From: Actinomycetota bacterium
Lineage (GTDB): Bacteria; Cyanobacteriota; Vampirovibrionia; Obscuribacterales; Obscuribacteraceae
NCBI GenBank assembly: GCA_903970355.1
Contig: CAJCIF010000102.1
Coordinates: 1-5,364 of the forward strand
Reading direction: 5' to 3'
Length of the DNA: 5,364 nt
Positions 1 to 5,300 of this stretch are shown here, one piece after another (the first letter of the stretch is position 1; every line of letters begins with the position of its first letter). The position numbers and the translations under genes were made by a program. The notes beneath the pieces were generated by a model. It did not search any database. It saw only the letters and a list, made by a program, of their open reading frames with translations, and had not been told where the DNA came from.

Positions 1-2
1 AC

Positions 3-1055
3 GGTCGGATAACGGCAGTAAACCCAGCAGCAAAGCGACTTTGGGATTATCAGCCGGAAGAGCTTATCGGTTCGAGATTAAGTCTCATAACGATGCCGGA
101 AGATCTTGATATCACGATGGAATCGCTCAAGCAGGCTGCCAATCAAGCTGCACCAATTTCTTTTGAAAATCGCATTCGGAAAAAAGACGGCAAGTACGTG
201 GATATGCTCTGGTCGGGGTATTGGTCGGTAGAGGAAAAATCACTTTTCTGTGTTTGTCACGACATCACAGAGCGCAAAGAAGTAGAGCGCATGAAGCAAG
301 ATTTCGTCGCCATGGTGAGCCATGATTTACGCACCCCGCTTACATCTGTGCAGGGATTTCTTTCGGTCTTGGCTCTGGGTGCCTACAATGAGCTTTCCCC
401 TTCTGGTATGGAAAGTTTGAGTGTGGCAGAAGCCGGCATAACAAGGCTTGTTTCTCTGGTTAATGATCTGCTCGATTTGGAAAAGATGGAAAGCGGTCGC
501 TTGCAACTTAGAAAACAACGGGTCAGCCTACCGGAGTTGGTACGCAGCAGTTTGAACAACGTAGAACAGTTTGCCCACCAGCAAGGCATCCTCCTCGAAT
601 CATTTGTTGACGACAGTATTTCGGATATATATGCAGACCAGGACCGCTTGGCCCAGGTGATCGTTAACCTCGTATCCAACTCAATAAAATTTGCACCGCG
701 CGGCAGTACAGTTTCTGTAGAAGCCTTTGAAGTGGAAGAGTTTGTAGAAGTAAGGGTATTGGATAGAGGACGCGGTGTGCCAATCGATATGCGCGAAGCG
801 ATATTTGAAAAATTCAGACAAACGGAACTTTCCGATGAACGGGTTAAAGGTGGAAGTGGTTTAGGTCTTGCGATTTGTAAAGGGATAGTGGAGGAACACG
901 GCGGCAAAATCGGCGTGCGTGACTCGGACAAAAAATCGGCCCAATCGCGTCAAGCAGCAGTAGAAGGCTGGCCAGGTAGTTGCTTCTGGTTTACTATTCC
1001 AAAGTTCAATGATGAGGGTAAAGTACCTGGTGGATTTAAATCTGCTGTAAGCTAA
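3..1055 (+). CDS. PAS-domain sensor histidine kinase, 5'-truncated by window edge
   Basis: The reading frame is open from base 3, so the ATG at 93 is internal and the gene starts left of the window; 350 residues are visible. Fragment residues 1-92 are the end of a PAS/PAC sensor domain: a typical GRITAVNPAAKRLW start, an EELIG helix end, then RKKDGKYVDM and DITERK at the exit. A short helical linker (KEVERMKQDF) leads to the DHp dimerisation domain with H-box MVSHDLRTPL, where His107 (codon 321-323) is the phosphorylation site. The CA ATPase domain follows: N-box NLVSNSIKF (Asn226), G1 DRGRGVP, F-box IFEKF and G2 GGSGLGLA, ending FWFTIP. All catalytic motifs are intact. Between G2 and the final strand lies a somewhat longer loop than usual. 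No membrane segment is visible, but the N-terminus is missing, so location is unknown. The response regulator follows 44 bases downstream and is the presumed phosphate acceptor. The sensed signal cannot be deduced. Confidence 0.95.
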   Translation, partial: GRITAVNPAAKRLWDYQPEELIGSRLSLITMPEDLDITMESLKQAANQAAPISFENRIRKKDGKYVDMLWSGYWSVEEKSLFCVCHDITERKEVERMKQDFVAMVSHDLRTPLTSVQGFLSVLALGAYNELSPSGMESLSVAEAGITRLVSLVNDLLDLEKMESGRLQLRKQRVSLPELVRSSLNNVEQFAHQQGILLESFVDDSISDIYADQDRLAQVIVNLVSNSIKFAPRGSTVSVEAFEVEEFVEVRVLDRGRGVPIDMREAIFEKFRQTELSDERVKGGSGLGLAICKGIVEEHGGKIGVRDSDKKSAQSRQAAVEGWPGSCFWFTIPKFNDEGKVPGGFKSAVS

Positions 1056-1099
1056 CCTCTCGATTCTGATCGATTGCTCTTGTACAACCGGTAAAAGTC

Positions 1100-1774
1100 G
1101 TGGCGAAAATTCTTCTTGTTGAGGACGATCTCGGGCTTACCCGAATTGTTCGCGATTGGCTTTTAGCTGAAAAGCACTCCGTGGAGAGTGTCGCTGACGG
1201 TAAGGAAGGTCTTGAACAGCTTCGTTTCTATCAATTTGATCTCGTTATTTTAGATGTCAATTTGCCAGGTATGAATGGCCTGGAAGTCTTGCAACAGTTT
1301 CGGTCCGTAGGTGGCTCAACACCCGTTTTGATGTTGACCGGCAACGATACGATTGCCGATATCGAAAAAGGTTTGACCGGTGGTGCTGACGACTATTTGA
1401 CAAAGCCTTTTCATATGCGCGAATTGAGTGCACGTTTACGAGCCCTGTTGCGCCGTACCGGACGCTTTGTTGGAGATCAACTCAGTGTTCGCAACATCAA
1501 ACTAGACACCACTAAATTTGAAGTGACTAAAAACGGTGAAAAGATTTCTCTATTACCAAAAGAGTTTGCCTTGCTTGAGTTTTTCATGCGCCACCCCAAC
1601 GAAGTGTTTAGTCCAGAAGCCCTGCTTAACCGCGTTTGGCCTTCATCTTCTGATGCAACTGTTGACGCTCTTACAACATGCGTGAAACGTCTGCGCAAGA
1701 AATTAGACGAAGAAGGCAAGGCTTCGATCATTACAACGGTGCATGGGCGCGGCTACAAACTAGAGACCGAGTAG
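1100..1774 (+). CDS. OmpR/PhoB-family response regulator (REC + winged helix)
   Basis: This 224-residue protein has the usual length for the family. Residues 1-120 form a receiver domain: acidic pocket Glu8-Asp9-Asp10, phospho-acceptor Asp52 in VILDVNLPGMNG, switch Thr80 in MLTG and Lys102 in TKPF. Residues 125-224 form an OmpR-type winged-helix DNA-binding domain, with SLLPKEFALLEFFMRHPNEVFS, a recognition region VDALTTCVKRLRKKL and the wing VHGRGYKLE. The start is GTG at 1100; the frame has a stop (TGA) at 1067-1069 and no other usual start codon between, so this choice is secure although no strong Shine-Dalgarno is seen (only GGTAAAAG just upstream). It lies 44 bases after the histidine kinase, probably in one operon, and should be phosphorylated by it. 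Phosphorylated members dimerise on direct repeats spaced about 10-11 bp; a repeat of that geometry lies at 3587-3605, before the neighbouring gene. The target genes are not known. Confidence 0.97.
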   Translation: MAKILLVEDDLGLTRIVRDWLLAEKHSVESVADGKEGLEQLRFYQFDLVILDVNLPGMNGLEVLQQFRSVGGSTPVLMLTGNDTIADIEKGLTGGADDYLTKPFHMRELSARLRALLRRTGRFVGDQLSVRNIKLDTTKFEVTKNGEKISLLPKEFALLEFFMRHPNEVFSPEALLNRVWPSSSDATVDALTTCVKRLRKKLDEEGKASIITTVHGRGYKLETE

Positions 1775-1781
1775 CCTTTCT

Positions 1782-3533
1782 TTATCTAGCTTTCTTATGC
1801 GATTTGGGGGTGATTGGCTTATCGTCACCGGGGCTTGTGCCGTGTACTTCAATTGAGTCACCTTCCAAATTCATATTGCGCATAAATAGAGCGAAGCTGC
1901 CGTCTTGACTGGGTTTACCAAGGTAAGCTCCGGCGCTGACACGGTCTCCGTGAGAAACAGATATATCTGTCATACCGGCATAGACTTCGTATCTGTAGCC
2001 ATTCTCTTGTTTGTCGTAACAACGAACGACTACAAAATTGCCGTTTCCATATTTATTTTTCGCCAAATCTGTAATCTCACGCAGAGTTCCCTGGACAGGT
2101 TTATTGTCATTGGAAGTAAAGACAACATCGCCATCTCCAAGTGCGGCAACTCCCTGTGTTAGTGGTTTTACAACAGCATAATGGCCGATTTTCTCGTCCT
2201 TTTGCTGTTTAACGTGGGCAGCATCGAGACCCAAACGAATGGCGGAAACGGTATTATTTTTCACGTATTCGTTGGCAATTGCTGCATGTTGTAATGGTTT
2301 GATCGGTGAGCGAATAACTTCACCATCTGTTTCGGTTGTGGCCCGAGTACCATCGGCATCTTGTGTTTTTGTTCCGTTGGTGTGCAAGATAGTGACCATG
2401 CCGTCGGCATCAAGAGATTTCATTACCCAATCGCCGTTCGGTTGTCGTTGAATCGTGCCATGCCACGTTTCATTATTTTGGTTTTGCCAGGTATCGCCCC
2501 CGGTATTAGTCCAAACCGAATCCGGTTTGGTTTTTCTCAATACTTTAGGGACACCGTGGGCATCGATCTGCTGGAAATCGTAAACGCGCCCTCTGCCATC
2601 AGTAAACTGAGAACTATCATGGTCTTGCCTGTCGTTTGATCTCTGGTTTGGATGTTGGGGTTCGGTTGTTTCGTAATCTGGATATTGCTGATTGGCTCGT
2701 ATCGACTCATTCCAGAGGTGATCGTTTGCGGTGCGAACGTTGTCAGCTTGCACCATAGAAGCACCGGTAACACCCTTCTTCTTGGCATATTCCATCATTG
2801 AGTCAAAAGTAATTTGCCGATCTCCACTATCGGGATCAACAGTGGACATTTTGCCGAAGTTATCTTTCATGAATTGCAGGGCAGCTGATTTGTCGCCAGT
2901 TGCGTATGGATCATAGGAGTTCAAGAGGGCATCGAGATCCTTTTGTGTAAGGCAACCTTTTGAAGATGCAATGGCGTTGAATTTATCCTTTGTGCCAAAT
3001 TGTTGAAGCATAATTTGGGAATTGAATTGATCGGATGCGTTTTGATCCGATTGCTTAAGTCGCGAATAATCAATTCCGGCTTTCTTTCCCATACCAAGGA
3101 AGGTTGGCTCTTGTCGCGTTCCTTCGATTGGTTTGTAGTCTTCCAATATGCTATTGACGATTCCGGCTTCAAGCGGCCTATTCTGAAGAGTGAGATTGTA
3201 AGCTGTGTTTTGCAGATCGTTTTCTCGATGACGGCCGTTTCCGATTAAGGCGCTTCCGGCCTGGAGGCGAAGATCAGGCAAAAGATTACGGTCTTGCAGA
3301 TCTTGCAGCGTTACCTTTACTACTGTTTGGGCGTAATCACCCTGTTGATAGACGTTTTGGTTGGTTGGGTCCAGAACAGCTTCTTGCTGATGCGAAGCAA
3401 TTTCGTTCTCTATATTCAGGATGGTATTTGGCAGTTGCCCTTTATGTCTGAGCGCATCAGCGATTTCATGAGCATAGCGGTCCGCGTCACGCCTCATGTT
3501 TCTGGTATTAGTTGCGATGTCACCGTCGCCCAT
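1782..3533 (-). CDS. Large polar protein with degenerate M23/LytM-like C-terminal domain
   Basis: The start is ATG at 3533, supported by GAGGAG eight bases upstream. The 583-residue product has no signal peptide or membrane segment. Residues 1-180 are polar and mostly helical in appearance. Residues 190-255 hold a weak EF-hand-like stretch (CLTQKDLDALL, then DPDSGDRQITF), too irregular for confident calcium binding. Residues 283-308 are a Q/N/D-rich linker. Residues 309-400 are rich in DG turns and tryptophans (FTDGRGRVYDF, NGDWVMKSLDADGMV), resembling beta-hairpin modules. Residues about 448-558 follow the M23/LytM peptidoglycan-peptidase scaffold: GDGDVVF, YGNGNFVVV, YRYEVYAGMTDISVSHGDRVSAG, YLGK. 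The HxxxD motif is at best His451 without its Asp, the YAH His is Gly520, and the HLH of the active site is FAL (547-549). It should therefore be catalytically inactive, perhaps a binding or regulatory domain as in EnvC. The basic tail ends KSHKKAR. It converges on the response regulator gene with a 7-base gap. Role is inferred, not known. Confidence 0.9.
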   Translation of the reverse strand: MGDGDIATNTRNMRRDADRYAHEIADALRHKGQLPNTILNIENEIASHQQEAVLDPTNQNVYQQGDYAQTVVKVTLQDLQDRNLLPDLRLQAGSALIGNGRHRENDLQNTAYNLTLQNRPLEAGIVNSILEDYKPIEGTRQEPTFLGMGKKAGIDYSRLKQSDQNASDQFNSQIMLQQFGTKDKFNAIASSKGCLTQKDLDALLNSYDPYATGDKSAALQFMKDNFGKMSTVDPDSGDRQITFDSMMEYAKKKGVTGASMVQADNVRTANDHLWNESIRANQQYPDYETTEPQHPNQRSNDRQDHDSSQFTDGRGRVYDFQQIDAHGVPKVLRKTKPDSVWTNTGGDTWQNQNNETWHGTIQRQPNGDWVMKSLDADGMVTILHTNGTKTQDADGTRATTETDGEVIRSPIKPLQHAAIANEYVKNNTVSAIRLGLDAAHVKQQKDEKIGHYAVVKPLTQGVAALGDGDVVFTSNDNKPVQGTLREITDLAKNKYGNGNFVVVRCYDKQENGYRYEVYAGMTDISVSHGDRVSAGAYLGKPSQDGSFALFMRNMNLEGDSIEVHGTSPGDDKPITPKSHKKAR

Positions 3534-3541
3534 CGTAATTG

Positions 3542-3547
3542 CTCCTC
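3542..3547 (-). promoter_or_regulatory. Ribosome binding site of the 583-residue gene
   Basis: Read on the minus strand this is GAGGAG, followed by an 8-base spacer (CAATTACG) and the ATG at 3533. It matches the anti-Shine-Dalgarno well and fixes the start of the LytM-like gene. Confidence 0.85.
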
Positions 3548-3570
3548 TATTTGCTTAGCCAACAGAGCAC

Positions 3571-3605
3571 AATTTAGATAGATTATTTGGCAAATTGTTG
3601 GCAAA
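3571..3605 (-). promoter_or_regulatory. Candidate regulator site (11-bp direct repeat) and -10 for the 583-residue gene
   Basis: On the plus strand TTGGCAAA occurs at 3587-3594 and again at 3598-3605, a perfect 8-bp direct repeat with an 11-bp period (TTTGCCAA twice on the coding strand). Ten bases after the proximal copy, in the direction of transcription, is TAAATT (3571-3576), a 4/6 match to the -10 consensus; it would start transcription about 30 bases before the ATG at 3533. A tandem repeat one helical turn apart and about 10 bp before the -10 is the arrangement of PhoB/OmpR-type activator sites, which can replace a -35. The distal copy also contains TTGCCA, a 5/6 match to the -35 consensus, with TATCTA 18 bp further on, so an ordinary promoter is an alternative. 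Binding by the regulator at 1100-1774 is inference. Confidence 0.4.
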
Positions 3606-3643
3606 GGAGCTCGGAACTTCGATCCAATGCGTATTTACCGCAA

Positions 3644-3865
3644 TCAGGTGAAGTAAACACCAACGGCGCCTGTTACTCTGCGAATCAATCGAACTGTGTC
3701 TACTTCTAGTTCTTCGCCGTATTCGAGTTCATTTCTGCCGCGTTCTTTCAACATAGTGATGAGCAGATCTTTCTCAAGAGGACTCAATTCCAGCCGCTTG
3801 TGATGGAAGTCCGCAGCTAGTTTCATAAGCTCAGTTGTTGTGAGATTAGGATTGATTTCAACCAT
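3644..3865 (-). CDS. Small hypothetical protein, 73 residues
   Basis: I do not recognise this protein. It reads MVEINPNLTTTELMKL at the start and VTGAVGVYFT at the end, with an amphipathic, charge-rich middle (LSPLEKDLLITMLKERGRNE, then a short acidic stretch YGEELE). It is probably mostly alpha-helical, soluble and cytoplasmic, with no signal peptide, membrane segment or cysteine. The ATG at 3865 is chosen because the frame gives a sensible N-terminus and a candidate promoter lies just upstream; the ribosome binding site is weak (GGAC just before the start). The next ATG in frame is codon 14. It runs in the same direction as the 583-residue gene, whose start is 110 bases beyond its stop, so the two could be co-transcribed, although that gene has its own candidate promoter. 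Protein-like composition makes a real gene more likely than not, but homologues would be needed to be sure. Confidence 0.6.
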   Translation of the reverse strand: MVEINPNLTTTELMKLAADFHHKRLELSPLEKDLLITMLKERGRNELEYGEELEVDTVRLIRRVTGAVGVYFT

Positions 3866-3890
3866 TTTGTCCGCACACTCAGATTGATGT

Positions 3891-3931
3891 GTTTAGTGAA
3901 CGATTTTAAGACGTTTAGTGCTAGCTGACAC
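3891..3931 (-). promoter_or_regulatory. Candidate promoter with direct-repeat operator for the 73-residue gene
   Basis: On the minus strand GTGTCA (3926-3931, 4/6 to the -35 consensus) is followed after 17 bp by TAAAAT (3903-3908, 5/6 to the -10 consensus). Transcription would start near 3896, about 30 bases before the ATG at 3865. A perfect 8-bp direct repeat, GTTTAGTG on the plus strand, sits at 3891-3898 and 3913-3920, exactly 22 bp apart, so one copy covers the expected start point and the other lies between the -35 and -10. Two helical turns of spacing place both copies on the same DNA face, and this location would suit a repressor. The short inverted repeat GCTG-ACA-CAGC (3924-3934) overlaps the -35. 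Confidence 0.35.
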
Positions 3932-3996
3932 AGCAGATTTTCTGGAAACTACGTATTGAGATAACCAATGCAGTCTAAACATCTGCCTAGTGCGAT

Positions 3997-4025
3997 AGTT
4001 CTAGAACTGCGATACAGGGTGTCAA
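3997..4025 (-). promoter_or_regulatory. Candidate upstream promoter with 12-bp palindrome over the -10
   Basis: A perfect TTGACA is read on the minus strand at 4025-4020. After 16 bp comes TAGAAC (4003-3998, 4/6 to the -10 consensus). The -10 lies within a perfect 12-bp palindrome, AGTTCTAGAACT (3997-4008), flanked on both sides by the direct repeat GCGAT. A palindrome over a -10 is a classic repressor position. If used, this promoter would give the 73-residue gene an untranslated leader of about 125 bases. The weak -10 keeps confidence low. Confidence 0.3.
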
Positions 4026-4100
4026 GGGGTTGCGTAAATTGTGCTCGCTTCGCTATGCCAGCGATTAAGCCGATTTATTAGGAATAATTGTCCTGATTTG

Positions 4101-4134
4101 CAAAAAATCTGCCCTGGCCCCATTGGGCTTTTCC
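4101..4134. terminator. Orphan bidirectional terminator-like hairpin
   Basis: GCCC at 4111-4114 (or, with a tighter loop, at 4117-4120) can pair with GGGC at 4125-4128. On the plus strand TTTTCC follows at once; on the minus strand the hairpin is followed by a run of six T (complement of the A-tract at 4102-4107). The stem is only four pairs long, so this is weak. It is oddly placed: it lies between two divergent genes, where no known transcript ends, so it might end a small RNA, act in a leader of the gene at 4347, or be chance. Confidence 0.25.
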
Positions 4135-4334
4135 GCTCTTTTCATTAGGGTCGAATTACACCTTAACCTTTTCTTCCGGACTTGTTAGCCTCGCTTTAAT
4201 CCAAATACGCATTCTAAACACGTTCATCCGTCTCTATGACTGAGATGGGTCTGTGTACGCGCATTGGATTGGGCAATAGCGAGGTTTCTTGACCGGGAGT
4301 TGGTTTTGCGTGAGGCAAGCAAGCAACAACACTC

Positions 4335-4340
4335 GAGGAG
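4335..4340 (+). promoter_or_regulatory. Ribosome binding site of the 205-residue gene
   Basis: GAGGAG lies six bases before the ATG at 4347 (spacer CGTCTA). This strong Shine-Dalgarno is the main evidence that the plus-strand frame here, and not the long minus-strand frames overlapping it, is the real gene. Confidence 0.85.
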
Positions 4341-4346
4341 CGTCTA

Positions 4347-4964
4347 ATGAATCGTAATCGGAACACAGGAGAAGATCCATCGCAGCCACAACAGCCCTCT
4401 CGTCGCAACGAAAAGAAGAGCAAACGAAAAGGCGAAGCTGTGCGGATCAAGGAAGCATTAACAACTGAAATTGAAGAGGGGAGAGTTGATAAGGGCAGGC
4501 CCTATCTCTACCTTCCGATCGGCAATTTCAGGGACAGGTCGTTTCTGGAAGCAATGGTCGAAGATCCGTTTGCACCGGAACTGGAGCCTCTTGCCTCGGT
4601 ATTGGATCGCATCAACACGAATGTGCTGAAAAACGGACGGCAACTCGCCATCCGCATCAGCCTTAAGTGTGTGCGATCCGGCCGAGGCAAGGTGCTCACG
4701 CTCCCATCCCCCACTTTCACGGAAGCCAGACAGGCTGTGAACGCCTGGCTTACTGAGAAAGCGGGACCGGAGTGCGCCAAAAACGAACAGGTGAGAAATC
4801 GTTTGCGCGGTAAAGTCGATGAGGCCACAAACTTCAACGGCATCCGCAACCTGTTCCACAACGCAGGCGCGACAATTGCGATTATTCTCGTCGTCATCGT
4901 AGACGGGGAAGTCGTAAAGTCATACTCTGACGAAGAAGCAGAGGGAAAACCAGAAGCCAATTAG
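4347..4964 (+). CDS. Hypothetical protein, 205 residues
   Basis: I do not recognise this protein. The start is ATG with GAGGAG six bases before it. Residues 1-30 are a disordered, basic, Q/N/R/K-rich tail (NRNRNTGEDPSQPQQPSRR, then KKSKRK), which could bind nucleic acid or be a flexible anchor. Residues 31-50 look helical. Residues 51-170 look like a mixed alpha/beta globular domain, with RPYLYLPIGNFRDRSFLEAM, a strand-like LAIRISLKCV and a helix TFTEARQAVNAWLTEKAG. Residues 174-186 (GATIAIILVVIV) are strongly hydrophobic, but they are short and followed by the turn DGEVVKSY, so a buried beta strand is likelier than a membrane segment. The tail is acidic (SDEEAEG). There is no signal peptide. 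Bases 4561-4680 are 54% G+C, against 37-45% in lines sampled from the other genes, which may mean recent transfer. It is divergent from the 73-residue gene and stands alone. Confidence 0.8.
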   Translation: MNRNRNTGEDPSQPQQPSRRNEKKSKRKGEAVRIKEALTTEIEEGRVDKGRPYLYLPIGNFRDRSFLEAMVEDPFAPELEPLASVLDRINTNVLKNGRQLAIRISLKCVRSGRGKVLTLPSPTFTEARQAVNAWLTEKAGPECAKNEQVRNRLRGKVDEATNFNGIRNLFHNAGATIAIILVVIVDGEVVKSYSDEEAEGKPEAN

Positions 4965-5030
4965 AACGGGTGAGGGAACTCTACATTCCTGCGATCCGAT
5001 ATTTGACAGCTTCGGCGCACGCTGAGAAAA

Positions 5031-5256
5031 CAGGCAATGCGGGTGGATTGGAATCGGTTTCGTTCTCGTTACCGAAACTAGCCACCTGCTTGCCTTGACT
5101 GCGTTTACATCAAGGTCAGTTGACGCCGAGTGTTGTGGACGAATCGCAACAGGGCGACACGGGACTGCAAGACCAAATCTGTCCGAGACACGATTTGGTA
5201 GAAATGAATTGCCCATTTCTATAGTGGATGCCCAAGGTTTAAAAACCTACTTCCAC
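5031..5256 (+). ncRNA. Cluster of five stem-loops, possible structured RNA
   Basis: Five inverted repeats lie close together. H1: GGCAA and GCGGGTGG (5033-5046, one bulged T) pair with CCACCTGC and TTGCC (5082-5094), enclosing GTTTCG/CGAAAC (5057-5062/5073-5078). H2: TGTTGTGG pairs with TCGCAACA (5131-5138/5144-5151), with an outer CGCC/GGCG (5124-5127/5153-5156). H3: CCAAATCTGTC (5173-5183) pairs with 5187-5198 with one bulged C, leaving a 3-base loop. H4: TAGAAATG/CATTTCTA (5199-5206/5214-5221) directly abuts H3. H5: GTGGA/TCCAC (5224-5228/5252-5256) encloses AGGTTT/AAACCT. The three wobble pairs in H1 and H2 are G-U only if the plus strand is transcribed, which favours that strand. Against this, H1 is followed by TTTTCTC only on the minus strand, as in a minus-strand terminator. 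It matches no RNA family I know. It could be an independent RNA, the 3' end of the preceding transcript or the leader of a gene at 5301. Confidence 0.3.
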
Positions 5257-5300
5257 TTTCTTGTGGCAGGACATACTAAAAAAGATAGTAAAACAATAAG

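Larger units (their letters stand above)
3866..4346. other. Divergent intergenic region, 481 bases
   Basis: This stretch separates the minus-strand 73-residue gene from the plus-strand gene at 4347 and has no convincing reading frame. It holds the two candidate minus-strand promoters (3891-3931, 3997-4025), the terminator-like hairpin near 4101-4134, and a stem-loop at 4226-4250 in the possible leader of the plus-strand gene. That stem is CCGTCTC paired with GAGATGG around a 7-base loop, extendable by two weaker pairs, with one G-U in the core. I could not find a good -35/-10 pair for the plus-strand gene; TTGACC at 4289-4294 has no acceptable -10 after it. Confidence 0.5.

Noticed and set aside
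383..931. 182-codon minus-strand frame
   Set aside because: It is antisense to the histidine kinase, whose motifs are all intact on the plus strand; it is serine/arginine-rich and has no domain or ribosome binding site.
1905..3581. Several plus-strand frames of 61-95 codons
   Set aside because: All are shadows of the 583-residue minus-strand gene, which has a strong ribosome binding site and a recognisable domain.
4458..4960. Two long minus-strand frames (133 and 150 codons) opposite the 205-residue gene
   Set aside because: Neither has a ribosome binding site, and both have shadow-like composition; the plus-strand frame has GAGGAG at ideal spacing.
4313..5095. 9-bp inverted repeat AGGCAAGCA / TGCTTGCCT flanking the 205-residue gene, as transposon or cassette ends
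   Set aside because: It is too short, has no target duplication or transposase nearby, and the right copy is part of the H1 stem; a 9-bp match over about 800 bases is weak evidence.
5031..5200. Integron attC site or tRNA in the structured region
   Set aside because: No paired RYYYAAC/GTTRRRY core boxes in the right arrangement were found, and there is no T-loop or acceptor-stem pattern of a tRNA.
4920..5216. 98-codon minus-strand frame
   Set aside because: It overlaps the end of the 205-residue gene and most of the hairpins, with no protein-like features or start signal.
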